Shown here: positions 6,651 through 14,169 of the stretch, piece after piece
How the letters are laid out: each line of letters starts with the position of its first letter
Position numbering within the stretch: the first letter of the stretch is position 1
The notes under the pieces: generated by a model
The model's database searches: none
What the model was told of the DNA's origin: nothing
What the model saw: only the letters and a program-made list of their open reading frames with translations
Translations under genes and position numbers: made by a program
DNA from: Flavobacteriales bacterium
Lineage (GTDB): Bacteria; Bacteroidota; Bacteroidia; Flavobacteriales_D; Sanyastnellaceae
Assembly: GCA_030728235.1 (NCBI GenBank)
Contig: JANRAA010000181.1
Location: forward strand, 1 to 18,816
Reading direction: 5' to 3'
DNA: 18,816 nucleotides

Positions 6651-7912
6651 TAGTATACAAATTCGGTGGCGCCTCAGTGCGCAATGCAGATGCAATTCGC
6701 AATGTAGCGAACATCTTGAAGTCGTGCGAAGCTGAACACTTGGTGGTCGTGCAATCGGCATTGGGCAAGATGACCAATCACCTCGAAACCATTTGGAAAG
6801 AGTGGATAGAAGGAGAGAAAACGGCTGGTTCTTTTGAGCATTTTAAGATCTACCATCTGAATATCGCAAAAGAGCTTAAGTTGTCTGAAGTTCGCTTGGC
6901 ACCCCTGCAAGCCATGTTCTCAGATTTTGAGAAGATGTTGCATACAACTCCGCCTCGTGATAGCGATCAAGCATACGATCAGGTAGTAAGTTGGGGTGAG
7001 TTGGTAGGAACCTGCCTCGTGCATCTGGCGCTTGAGAATGAAGGTTTACCTATTGAATGGGTAGATGTGCGGCATGTGCTGCGCACAGATTCAACCCATC
7101 GTGCTGCGGAATTGGATTGGGAGCGGACGCGCAAGCAGACCGATATTTTGAAAAGCCATTTTGAAAAAGGGGAGCGAAACATTGTTTTGACTCAAGGTTT
7201 TATTGCTGAAAGTGCGTTTGGAAACACCACAACTCTCGGCAGAGAAGGATCTGATTATAGCGCGGCTATTTTGGCTTACTTGCTCGATGCTCAGTCGTTG
7301 ACCATTTGGAAAGATGTGCCTGGGATGTTAAACGCTGACCCTAAATGGTTCAATCATACGGTCATGATTCCATCGCTGTCGTACAAAGAAGCCATCGAGC
7401 TTAGCTACTATGGCGCGAGTGTTATCCACCCAAAAACAATCAAACCACTTCAGAACAAGAGCATTCCACTTTTTGTAAAAGGCTTTCTTTCTCCAACAGA
7501 GAAAGGAACGGAAATATCTGAAAATGCAACAGCGGAGCAGCCTGTTCCAATGTACATCTTCAAGCCGAACCAAATCTTGATTTCGATTTCACCTCGCGAT
7601 TTTTCGTTCATCGTGGAGTCGAACTTGCGCGATATATTCGAAGCGTTCGCTTTAAGTGGGCTGACAATTAACCTCATGCAGAATTCAGCGATCAGCTTTT
7701 CGGTCTGCGTGAATGAAGACATGGAACGGATTTCACGCTTTATTGATTTGATGAGCAGCAACTACGCCATACGTTACAACCAGGAGGTTGAACTTTTAAC
7801 AATTCGCCACTTCGACGAAAGCACGGTTCGACAACTGGCTCAAGGAAAAGAAGTTTTGCTTGAACAGCGCAGTCGGCATACTATGCGCATGGTTTTACGC
7901 AAAAAGATGTGA
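6647..7912 (+). CDS. lysC: Aspartate kinase (monofunctional)
   Basis: Phosphorylates L-aspartate with ATP, the first step toward lysine, threonine and methionine. The N-terminal KFGGASV motif, the TQGFIAESAFGNTTTLGREG segment with SDYSAA (aspartate and ATP binding), IWKDVPGMLNADP and the YYGASVIHPKT stretch all match the family. The kinase domain covers about residues 1-295. A compact ACT-type region follows from about 305 to the end, with SFIVESNLRDIFEAFALSG and LTINLMQNSAISFSVCV. The 421-residue length is a little shorter than typical enzymes of about 450. No homoserine dehydrogenase domain is fused. Feedback by lysine or threonine through the ACT region is usual in the family but cannot be told apart here. 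The start overlaps the upstream acetyltransferase by 4 nt. Confidence 0.93.
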   Translation: MIVYKFGGASVRNADAIRNVANILKSCEAEHLVVVQSALGKMTNHLETIWKEWIEGEKTAGSFEHFKIYHLNIAKELKLSEVRLAPLQAMFSDFEKMLHTTPPRDSDQAYDQVVSWGELVGTCLVHLALENEGLPIEWVDVRHVLRTDSTHRAAELDWERTRKQTDILKSHFEKGERNIVLTQGFIAESAFGNTTTLGREGSDYSAAILAYLLDAQSLTIWKDVPGMLNADPKWFNHTVMIPSLSYKEAIELSYYGASVIHPKTIKPLQNKSIPLFVKGFLSPTEKGTEISENATAEQPVPMYIFKPNQILISISPRDFSFIVESNLRDIFEAFALSGLTINLMQNSAISFSVCVNEDMERISRFIDLMSSNYAIRYNQEVELLTIRHFDESTVRQLAQGKEVLLEQRSRHTMRMVLRKKM

Positions 7913-7931
7913 AAAAATTAATTCGAGGTAT

Positions 7932-7958
7932 TTGGTTTAGGAAAAATATTTACCTTTG
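7932..7958 (+). promoter_or_regulatory. Bacteroidota-type promoter upstream of the candidate small RNA
   Basis: TACCTTTG at 7951-7958 is an exact match to TAnnTTTG. A TTG at 7932-7934 lies 16 bp upstream, slightly short of the usual 17-21. Transcription would start near 7962-7964, exactly where the RNA fold begins. Confidence 0.5.
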
Positions 7959-7962
7959 AATC

Positions 7963-8088
7963 CTACCTGCGGGCATTCGTCCGCACTGAAGGCAAATTTT
8001 CATAATTACAATGAATTTCATTGTAATGGTAGTTTTAGTTTAATGTTAAGTGGAATGGGGTCTGAACGCAGTCCCCATTTCTATTTTC
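7963..8088 (+). ncRNA. Candidate structured small RNA with three-way junction
   Basis: No credible protein is encoded here; the one open frame needs a TTG start and gives an unremarkable 64-residue product. The RNA can fold as a three-way junction. P1 pairs CTACC (7963-7967) with GGTAG (8028-8032). P2 is TGCGG/CCGCA (7968-7985). P3 is a perfect 11-bp stem, ATTACAATGAA with its reverse complement, at 8005-8027. P1 abuts P2 and P3 with no unpaired base, and only the P2-P3 strand (7986-8004) is single-stranded. A 21-nt linker leads to a terminator-like hairpin at 8054-8079. A promoter box ends 5 bp before P1. I do not recognise an Rfam family. It may be an independent small RNA or a structured 3' UTR of the aspartate kinase message. 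Confidence 0.4.
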
Positions 8089-8090
8089 GG
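8054..8090 (+). terminator. Terminator-like hairpin ending the candidate RNA or lysC message
   Basis: AATGGGG (8054-8060) pairs with CCCCATT (8073-8079). An inner CTG/CAG stem closes an AACG loop across one T-T mismatch. The weakly T-rich stretch TCTATTTTC follows. No other plus-strand terminator is seen after lysC. Confidence 0.5.
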
Positions 8091-8108
8091 ATATTTCTAA
8101 AACGAAAA

Positions 8109-8137
8109 GGCACAAAAAAAGCTGCCGAAGCAGCTTT
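8109..8137 (-). terminator. Intrinsic terminator of the DUF2795-like gene
   Basis: On the minus strand AAAGCTGC TTCG GCAGCTTT forms an 8-bp stem with a stable UUCG tetraloop and runs into seven T residues. It lies about 20 bp past the stop at 8157. Its plus-strand form has a poorer T-tract. Confidence 0.8.
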
Positions 8138-8156
8138 AATGTGGGTTTAACACCTT

Positions 8157-8378
8157 CTAATACTCATCTTCATTGAAGAAAAAGTCTTCTTTCGAGGGGT
8201 AGTCAGGCCAAATTTCCTCGATGGTTTCATAGATTTCACCTTCGTCTTCAATCTGTTGCAGATTTTCAACCACCTCGAGCGGAGCTCCAGTTCTCATGGC
8301 AAAGTCAATCAATTCATCCTTGGTTGCTGGCCATGGGGCGTCTTCCAAATAGGAAGCTAATTCCAACGTCCAATACAT
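8157..8378 (-). CDS. Small acidic DUF2795-family-like protein
   Basis: A 73-residue, strongly acidic protein. It starts MYWTLELASYLEDAPWPATK and continues with DELIDFAMRTGAPLEVVENLQ and a glutamate/aspartate-rich tail (EIWPDYPSKEDF...NEDEY). The pattern of a short helical core with -L---PWPA-K-EL---A---GAP--V---L matches the DUF2795 proteins common in Bacteroidota; their function is unknown. The gene is a complete single transcription unit with a good promoter (8416-8445) and an intrinsic terminator (8109-8137), which suggests it is well expressed. ATG 8378 is chosen because the family starts with this MYWT segment. Family assignment is from memory of the pattern, without a search. Confidence 0.8.
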   Translation of the reverse strand: MYWTLELASYLEDAPWPATKDELIDFAMRTGAPLEVVENLQQIEDEGEIYETIEEIWPDYPSKEDFFFNEDEY

Positions 8379-8415
8379 AATACCAGAGTTTTAAAAGTCA
8401 AAAAATTTAAGTACG

Positions 8416-8445
8416 CAAAAATATGTTTTTTGTTATGGCAGTCAA
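8416..8445 (-). promoter_or_regulatory. Promoter of the DUF2795-like gene
   Basis: On the minus strand TTG (8443-8445) is followed after exactly 19 bp by TATTTTTG (8416-8423), a full match to the Bacteroidota -33/-7 pattern. The predicted start is near 8410, giving a leader of about 30 nt. This is the best-formed promoter in the window. Confidence 0.75.
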
Positions 8446-8521
8446 CGAAATAGTGGAATAGTTCATATATTATTTACATCTGCTCTCTATTCCGCGTGAA
8501 TCAAGCGTTTCGGCGTTTGAT

Positions 8522-9070
8522 TTACTTCCCTGGTAGCCACGGTGTCTCTTCAATTCCCAAATCGGTGGCTAATTTTCTGCTTAAAACGAAGAAAAAATCA
8601 GACAATCGGTTGAGATATTGCACATATTCTGCTCCAACGTATGACGTATGAGATAGTGCAATGGTTGCCCGTTCGGCACGTCGACAAATACTACGCACAA
8701 CATGACAAGCAGAAACAGCTGGATGTCCGCCCGGCAGCACGAAATTTCGCATGGGTGGCAAGGTGCTATCCATGTCGTCCATGCTTTGCTCAAGCTCGGC
8801 GATACGTCCGGCTTTTAATTCAGGCAATGTCATCTTATTCTTTTCAGGGTCAGCCGCAAGGTGACTGCCAATGGTAAACAGATCTTCTTGAATTTGAACC
8901 AAGTGCGCATGCCAACCTGAAGTGCCCTCGGTATCGCGCAGCACACCGATGAAGGAATTGAGCTCATCGAGTGTTCCGTATGCTTCTATGCGGATGTGGT
9001 CTTTCGGCAAGCGTGTTCCGCCTAAAAGCCCTGTCGACCCGTCGTCACCTGTTTTTGTGTATATCTTCAT
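8522..9070 (-). CDS. PduO-type ATP:cob(I)alamin adenosyltransferase
   Basis: Transfers the adenosyl group of ATP to cob(I)alamin to make coenzyme B12 (adenosylcobalamin). The N-terminus carries the family's ATP-binding signature KIYTKTGDDGSTGLLGG, then the conserved RIEAYGTLDELNSFIG and the C-terminal FVLPGG-----CHVVRSICRRAER block that lines the active site. At 182 residues it has the normal length. The frame is open to 9142, but family members begin at MKIYTKTGD, so ATG 9070 is chosen. That ATG overlaps the stop of the upstream cyclase gene (ATGA), an arrangement typical of translational coupling. No other cobalamin gene is in the window, so it probably serves B12 salvage. An imperfect hairpin (8499-8522) covers its stop codon, but without a T-tract on this strand. 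Confidence 0.92.
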   Translation of the reverse strand: MKIYTKTGDDGSTGLLGGTRLPKDHIRIEAYGTLDELNSFIGVLRDTEGTSGWHAHLVQIQEDLFTIGSHLAADPEKNKMTLPELKAGRIAELEQSMDDMDSTLPPMRNFVLPGGHPAVSACHVVRSICRRAERATIALSHTSYVGAEYVQYLNRLSDFFFVLSRKLATDLGIEETPWLPGK

Positions 9071-11913
9071 AATCGTTCTTCTACAAAATACATTTCCAAG
9101 TCGCCTTTGTTCTTCGCCGCAATAAATCCACGTGGAGAACACCTGAATTTATCTTTTACGATGGCATATGTTGTTGCCGATATATTTATGCGGTTTGGCG
9201 CTCCGCTGCTCTCCATCCGTGAAGCGGTGTTCACTGTGTCGCCCCAAATGTCGTATGCGAATTTCTTTTCTCCAACAACACCAGCAATGAGTGGCCCTGA
9301 GTGAATACCAATACGGATTTGCCACGGTGGCAAGCCACGTTGTGCCAGCTTTTCATTAAAGATCTCCATTTCTTTTAACATCGCAAAGGCATAGTCTACG
9401 AGCTTTTCTGCATGATCTGTGGTGGATAGTGGAAGTCCGGTAGCACACATATACGCGTCGCCAATGGTTTTGATCTTTTCAACGCCGTATTGGTCGCATG
9501 TGCGATCAAATGCTTTAAAGGCATCATCCAGCATAGAGACGAGCTCTTCTGAACTCACCAATTCCGACATCATCGTAAAACCTTTGAAATCTGAAAACAA
9601 AACCGAGGCTTGCCTGTAACTCTTGGTCATTGCAAAACCATTTTGCTTTAATTCGTCAGCGGTTTCTTTGGGCAATATGTTGAGCAGTAACCGTTCGCTG
9701 CGATCGCGCTCTACCTTCAACTCTTTCGTCCGCTCCGCCACTTTCTCCTCAAGCAATCTATTCGCTTGTCTCAAGGCTCTCACGCGCCAGCGAATGAATA
9801 AAAATATGATCAGCAGCGCCGTTGATACTGCGAAAATGATAAATCCTGTTTTTGCATAAAAGGGAGCATCGATGCGAAATGTGATGACTGCCGACTGGTC
9901 TGACCAAATGCCGTCGTGGTTTCTGGCCCGAACCTCAAAAGTATAATCACCAGGCGGCAGCTGAGGGTAAACAACAGGGGAACTAACCTCGTGAAATTCA
10001 TTTTCGAAACCGACAAGTCGGCATTGGTAAACGACACTAAAAGGGTCGGCAAGGTCGATTGCGTGGAAATGAAAAGTCAGGTGGTTTTGATTGTACTTAA
10101 GATTAGTATTGAATGGGAATTCGAAGTTTACAAATGCGTCATCTATGCGCACGATGGGAGGATTGTAATCGGGAAAAATACCATTGGAATCAAAGGTTAT
10201 CAGTCCTTTTGAGCTGCCAAATACGAGCTTTCCATTGAAGTATTGAAGGGTACGGGGTGAAACAGGGTACTCCAACGGATAGTTGGTGACGTTCAATACC
10301 AGGTCGCCTTCTGGAGTGAGCTCTATCATACTCAAACCAGAAGTGGTTGAAACCCAGATATTGCCGTCATCAGCTTTACAAATACCGGTAACGTGCTGGT
10401 CGCTGAGCGATTTTCGGGCTACGACTTCTATTTCGTTGTGGTACTTTAAAAGTCCGTCGTTCTTCGTTCCCAGCCACAAGGTCCCACTACCATCATTGAA
10501 AACAGTGGTAAAATGATAGGATTCACTTTCGAAGGTGGGCAAGAAAGTCGACATGTTTTCTGGTAGCGAAATGGTGCCGTTGTCGTTGATCGGTAAAAAA
10601 TACAGGCCGCATGCAGCGGCGATGACCAAGCTGTCGTTGTACAATTCAAGGTCGTTTAAATTTTCACAAGCGAGATCAGCATATTGTACGAGCTGATCAG
10701 GTGTTACCACGCCGTTAAACTGAAAATAGTAATTTGAGCATCCCGCGATTGAGCGGGTAGCATTTTCGAAGACATAAGCGATTTTTTCGTCTTGGTAATA
10801 GAGACTTCCTTCTTTTTCCAGGGAGAAATAAATGGAATTACCGCAACGCAGCATATCAGTTACCCCATTGCGCAGGTATAGTCTGCTGCTCTGGAAAATC
10901 AATTCAGGCGGATCCGCATGATTCCATCTGAAAACAGAACCATCAACGGTACCAAACCACAGGGTGGTGTCGTTTTCTTTTACAGAAGATGTGATGAGCG
11001 TTTCAGGAAAGCCGTGTTCTTGAGCGAATGTCTCAATCGACATATCGCGGAGCATGAAAAGTCCGGCTGTTGACGAACCGAACCACAATGCTCCTGACCT
11101 GTCGGTAAGTAGCTTACGCACCTTTGCAGAAGGCAGGCCGTTGATTTCTGAAAGTGAGGCTGTTTCTAATCCATTGTAAGTCAGCACATGATTTCTAGCA
11201 GCCATCCATAGCTTTCCTCTAACATCGGTGCAGAGTGATCGGATCCGTTCATTTTCGGTTCCGGGTATCAAAAAGGTTGTGTCGCCAACGGCCCAAACAC
11301 CTTGTTTTGAGGCAAAATAATATGACCCATCGAAGCTTGCCCCTGTGTAAACAGCGATAGAGTCTGGGACGTTAAAAGTCATTTGCCATCCGCCGAGTGA
11401 GGCGCGAATACCGATTTCAGTGAGGAGAAAGAGGGAATTATTGAAAGAAAAGAAATCGTTCACAGGAGCGGACTCTACATTGTGAATGGTGTTTTTGTGC
11501 GAAATAAAGAGTTGACCATGTTTGTCGACAAGCCAAGTAGAATCGCCTTGCATGCTAAACTTTTCGAACGCATGATTTTCATTTTTGAAATGTGATTCAA
11601 CGCCGTATTTAGAAGCTTTGTAGATGCCGGAGGAATTGAGGTAGTAAACTGTATTGTTGAAGAATCCAACATCATGAACGGTATCGTTTTCGGTGCCACT
11701 TACTTGTTCAAATCTGAACCCATCAAAATGTACAAGTCCTTGCCCTGAAGTACCAATCCACAGCCTCCCTTCGTCGTCTTCAATGAAATCAGTGATGGTT
11801 TGTGCATTTAGTCCTTCACGCCTGCCAAAGCTTTCAAAATTCAATTCTTGCCCGAAAACAGTAATATTCACGGCGGCAAGGAGAGACGTTATGTATAGAA
11901 TCCTAAGTAGCAT
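9067..11913 (-). CDS. Periplasmic propeller/Y_Y_Y sensor fused to a class III adenylyl cyclase
   Basis: A 948-residue receptor predicted to make cAMP. Order: signal peptide (residues 1-22, ending VFGQ); a long periplasmic region of propeller repeats with recurrent motifs such as GRLWIGTSGQGLVHFDG, GALWFGSSTAGLF and GTLWLGTKNDGLLKY; a Y_Y_Y domain at about 615-685 (LPPGDYTFEVRARNHDGIWS); one membrane span at about 690-708; a coiled coil at about 713-750; and a cyclase domain at about 765-948. Metal aspartates are Asp775 (FSDFKGFT) and Asp819 (IGDAYM). Lys815 and Asp888 sit at the positions that select adenine in mammalian adenylyl cyclases. Asn895 and Arg899 (VNTASRM) are the transition-state residues. 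So ATP is the likely substrate. ATG 11913 starts the signal peptide; an upstream TTG (11958) lies in the promoter. The gene is coupled to the adenosyltransferase by a 4-nt overlap. The ligand is unknown. Confidence 0.9.
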   Translation of the reverse strand: MLLRILYITSLLAAVNITVFGQELNFESFGRREGLNAQTITDFIEDDEGRLWIGTSGQGLVHFDGFRFEQVSGTENDTVHDVGFFNNTVYYLNSSGIYKASKYGVESHFKNENHAFEKFSMQGDSTWLVDKHGQLFISHKNTIHNVESAPVNDFFSFNNSLFLLTEIGIRASLGGWQMTFNVPDSIAVYTGASFDGSYYFASKQGVWAVGDTTFLIPGTENERIRSLCTDVRGKLWMAARNHVLTYNGLETASLSEINGLPSAKVRKLLTDRSGALWFGSSTAGLFMLRDMSIETFAQEHGFPETLITSSVKENDTTLWFGTVDGSVFRWNHADPPELIFQSSRLYLRNGVTDMLRCGNSIYFSLEKEGSLYYQDEKIAYVFENATRSIAGCSNYYFQFNGVVTPDQLVQYADLACENLNDLELYNDSLVIAAACGLYFLPINDNGTISLPENMSTFLPTFESESYHFTTVFNDGSGTLWLGTKNDGLLKYHNEIEVVARKSLSDQHVTGICKADDGNIWVSTTSGLSMIELTPEGDLVLNVTNYPLEYPVSPRTLQYFNGKLVFGSSKGLITFDSNGIFPDYNPPIVRIDDAFVNFEFPFNTNLKYNQNHLTFHFHAIDLADPFSVVYQCRLVGFENEFHEVSSPVVYPQLPPGDYTFEVRARNHDGIWSDQSAVITFRIDAPFYAKTGFIIFAVSTALLIIFLFIRWRVRALRQANRLLEEKVAERTKELKVERDRSERLLLNILPKETADELKQNGFAMTKSYRQASVLFSDFKGFTMMSELVSSEELVSMLDDAFKAFDRTCDQYGVEKIKTIGDAYMCATGLPLSTTDHAEKLVDYAFAMLKEMEIFNEKLAQRGLPPWQIRIGIHSGPLIAGVVGEKKFAYDIWGDTVNTASRMESSGAPNRINISATTYAIVKDKFRCSPRGFIAAKNKGDLEMYFVEERL

Positions 11914-11929
11914 TATCGCAAAGATTTGC

Positions 11930-11958
11930 CAAATTACGGTGCTTAACTGTGACAGCAA
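11930..11958 (-). promoter_or_regulatory. Promoter of the propeller-cyclase gene
   Basis: On the minus strand TTG (11956-11958) is followed after 19 bp by TAATTTG (11930-11936), one base short of the full -7 consensus. It predicts a leader of about 10 nt before ATG 11913 and supports that start over the upstream TTG. Confidence 0.5.
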
Positions 11959-11970
11959 GTGCTATTGCGC

Positions 11971-11978
11971 TAAATTTG
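11971..11978 (+). promoter_or_regulatory. -7 box for the dCMP deaminase/S41 peptidase pair
   Basis: TAAATTTG matches the Bacteroidota -7 consensus exactly. It ends 7 bp before ATG 11986 and 22 bp before ATG 12001. No good -33 TTG is seen. It lies about 35 bp from the divergent cyclase -7 element. Confidence 0.45.
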
Positions 11979-11985
11979 ATGCCGC

Positions 11986-12435
11986 ATGCACCGAATATCT
12001 ATGAAATTAACAGAGGCAGAGAAGCAAGAACGTTACGATAGAGCGTATTTAAAGATGGCTGCAGAATGGGGGAATTTATCTCATTGCAACCGAAAGAAGG
12101 TGGGCGCCTTGATTGTGAAGAACGGCATGATCATATCAGACGGGTACAACGGAACGCCTTCTGGTTTTGACAATTGTTGCGAAAACGATGAAGGAGATAC
12201 ACATTGGTATGTGTTGCACGCCGAGGCCAACGCCATTACCAAAGTGGCTCGTTCAAACAACAGTGCTGAGGGAGCTACATTATACATCACGCTATCTCCA
12301 TGCAAAGAATGTTCGAAGTTGATATTGCAGACAGGTATGCAGCGTGTGGTTTACAAAGTAAGATATAAAGACGACAGCGGTTTGGAGTTTTTGCAGCAGG
12401 CAGGAATTGAGCTTGTGCATATTTCAGAACCGTGA
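11986..12435 (+). CDS. Deoxycytidylate (dCMP) deaminase
   Basis: Zinc-dependent deaminase of the cytidine/deoxycytidylate family, expected to convert dCMP to dUMP for thymidylate synthesis. The zinc-binding and catalytic motif HAEANAI and the paired cysteine motif SPCKECS are both intact. The NRKKVGALIVKNGMIISDGYNGTPSG segment, with GYNGTPSGFDNC and an extra cysteine, is typical of dCMP deaminases (ComE operon protein 2 type) rather than tRNA or cytidine deaminases. The protein is 149 residues from ATG 11986, or 144 from ATG 12001 (MKLTEAEKQ), which may be the true start because the promoter box would make the longer form almost leaderless. The S41 peptidase follows after 12 bp. Allosteric control by dCTP/dTTP is known in relatives and not checkable here. 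Confidence 0.9.
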   Translation: MHRISMKLTEAEKQERYDRAYLKMAAEWGNLSHCNRKKVGALIVKNGMIISDGYNGTPSGFDNCCENDEGDTHWYVLHAEANAITKVARSNNSAEGATLYITLSPCKECSKLILQTGMQRVVYKVRYKDDSGLEFLQQAGIELVHISEP

Positions 12436-12447
12436 TAACCAATTCCA

Positions 12448-14115
12448 ATGGAAGATAGCCAACAAACGCCAGTAGAAAAGAAATCACCGTTTCAACCCCT
12501 GTTTTATACCATCGTGCTGTTGATAGGGGTGTACATCGGTTCGTTGTTCGCTGGCGACACCATACTCATTCACCGATCTTCGGATGAAGATAACCCGAAC
12601 AAGTTGGTGAACATCATCAACAAGATCGATGAGATGTATGTTGATTCAATCGAGAAGAGTGCCTTGATAGACAAGGCCATCAACGCCATTCTTGAAGATT
12701 TAGACCCCCATTCGTATTATATCAGCGCTGCTGAATTGGCTGCGGTTACAGAACCCTTGGAAGGCAATTTTGAGGGCATTGGTGTGGAGTTTATGATTCA
12801 GAAAGACACCTTGATGGTGGTATCGCCCATTGAAGGAGGTCCGTCGGAAAGAGCAGGTATCTTGCCTGGCGACCGTATCATCACAGTTGAAGGCGAGAAC
12901 ATTGCCGGTTTGGGCTTGACCAACGAAAAAGTAATGAGCCTTTTGAAAGGAGAGAAAGGCACCATCGTAAATTTGGGTATCAAGCGAACCGACGAGCCAG
13001 AGCTATTGTCTTTTTCCATTGAGCGCGATAAGATTCCGATCTACAGCGTTGTTGCCTCAGTGATGATTGAACCTGAGATTGGATATTTGAAGCTTACACG
13101 CTTTGCGAAGAACTCTTACGAAGAGTTTATGGCGGGCATGAAAGAACTGGCAGATGCTGGAGCCAATAGCGTGATTCTCGATTTACGCGGCAACGGCGGC
13201 GGCTATTTGAATTCTGCCATTCCCATGGTGCAGGAGTTTCTGAACAATGACCAACTTATTGTTTACACCGAAGGAAAGAATTCACCGCGTCGCGACTACT
13301 ATTCGAAGATCAAGGGAGTTTATAACAACATAGACGTGGTAGTGCTTATCAACCAAGGATCTGCTTCAGCGAGTGAGATCTTAGCGGGCGCCTTGCAAGA
13401 TCACGACCGTTCGATTACGGTTGGCCGCAGGTCGTTTGGAAAAGGACTCGTGCAAGATGAGATTGGACTTCCTGACCATTCAGCGCTGCGGTTGACAGTG
13501 GCGCGTTACTACACACCTACCGGACGAAGCATCCAACGTCCGTACGGTGAAGGCGTAGACTACGACAACGACCTCACTAACCGCTTCGAGACAGGAGAAC
13601 TTTTGAATTTAGACAGCTTGCACCTGCAAGACAGCTTGCGCTTTGTGACCAAAGGAGGCAGATATGTATATGGCGGCGGTGGCATCATGCCAGACGTCTT
13701 TGTACCTATCGACACCCTTGGCGGTTCGTTTTATCTTTCAGACTTGAGTTACAGCGGAGTGATGCGCACCTTTGCGTTCGACTTTGTGAACAAGAACCGC
13801 GACCTTTTTGCCGGCTATTCTGATGTTGCAGAGTTGCTGGAAGGGTACTCAGTTCCTGATGAGTTGCTTGAAAAATTGTTCAATGCCGCTGAGAAAGAAG
13901 GCATTTACAAAGACAAAGTAGGCATCAAGAATTCACGCGAGGTGATACGCACCCGAATGATGGCGTTCATTGCAAAGAATGTATTCAACGAAGAGGCGTA
14001 TTACCGCGTCTTATTGGAAGACGACCTTGTTTTCGATCGTGCCTTGGAAGTTGCCCGCAATTATGACGAATACAAGATTGTGGATGGAAAGTTAACTCTT
14101 CCGCAATCTGAGTGA
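12448..14115 (+). CDS. S41 family C-terminal processing peptidase (CtpA-like)
   Basis: A membrane-anchored periplasmic serine protease that trims or degrades proteins from their C-termini. Residues 1-15 are cytoplasmic, residues about 16-37 form a signal anchor (FYTIVLLIGVYIGSLFAG), and an N-terminal helical segment follows. A PDZ domain occupies about 105-190 (GNFEGIGVEF ... GPSERAGILPGDRI). The tail-specific protease domain carries the catalytic Ser307 in GSASASEI and the general-base Lys332 in RSFGKGLVQ. The Ser/Lys dyad is therefore complete. A C-terminal region of about 170 residues after YYTPTGRSIQRPYG is the usual Bacteroidota extension. At 555 residues it has the normal length for this group. 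It is probably cotranscribed with the dCMP deaminase, a pairing often retained in Bacteroidota. Confidence 0.93.
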   Translation: MEDSQQTPVEKKSPFQPLFYTIVLLIGVYIGSLFAGDTILIHRSSDEDNPNKLVNIINKIDEMYVDSIEKSALIDKAINAILEDLDPHSYYISAAELAAVTEPLEGNFEGIGVEFMIQKDTLMVVSPIEGGPSERAGILPGDRIITVEGENIAGLGLTNEKVMSLLKGEKGTIVNLGIKRTDEPELLSFSIERDKIPIYSVVASVMIEPEIGYLKLTRFAKNSYEEFMAGMKELADAGANSVILDLRGNGGGYLNSAIPMVQEFLNNDQLIVYTEGKNSPRRDYYSKIKGVYNNIDVVVLINQGSASASEILAGALQDHDRSITVGRRSFGKGLVQDEIGLPDHSALRLTVARYYTPTGRSIQRPYGEGVDYDNDLTNRFETGELLNLDSLHLQDSLRFVTKGGRYVYGGGGIMPDVFVPIDTLGGSFYLSDLSYSGVMRTFAFDFVNKNRDLFAGYSDVAELLEGYSVPDELLEKLFNAAEKEGIYKDKVGIKNSREVIRTRMMAFIAKNVFNEEAYYRVLLEDDLVFDRALEVARNYDEYKIVDGKLTLPQSE

Positions 14116-14139
14116 ACTTTTAAGACATCAAATGATTTG

Positions 14140-14147
14140 TATCTTTG
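14140..14147 (+). promoter_or_regulatory. -7 box of the superoxide dismutase promoter
   Basis: TATCTTTG is an exact TAnnTTTG match in the 54-bp gap before the superoxide dismutase gene. It ends 22 bp before ATG 14170, leaving a leader of about 15 nt. The -33 region is T-rich (CTTTT) but lacks TTG. Confidence 0.6.
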
Positions 14148-14169
14148 ACAAACAATAAAACATTCTATT

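Noticed and set aside
7963..8032. Hammerhead, TPP, purine riboswitch and SRP RNA were considered for the three-way junction.
   Set aside because: The conserved core sequences (CUGAUGA with GAAA, CUGAGA, purine-type junction and loops, SRP GGAAGCAG-type loop) are not present.
7956..8150. A 64-codon open frame over the intergenic region after lysC.
   Set aside because: It needs a TTG start, its product has no family features, and it runs through three hairpins and into the opposing terminator. A non-coding explanation fits better.
8499..8522. Imperfect 9-bp hairpin covering the stop of the adenosyltransferase gene, considered as a terminator.
   Set aside because: It has one mismatched pair, and no T-tract follows it on the minus strand.
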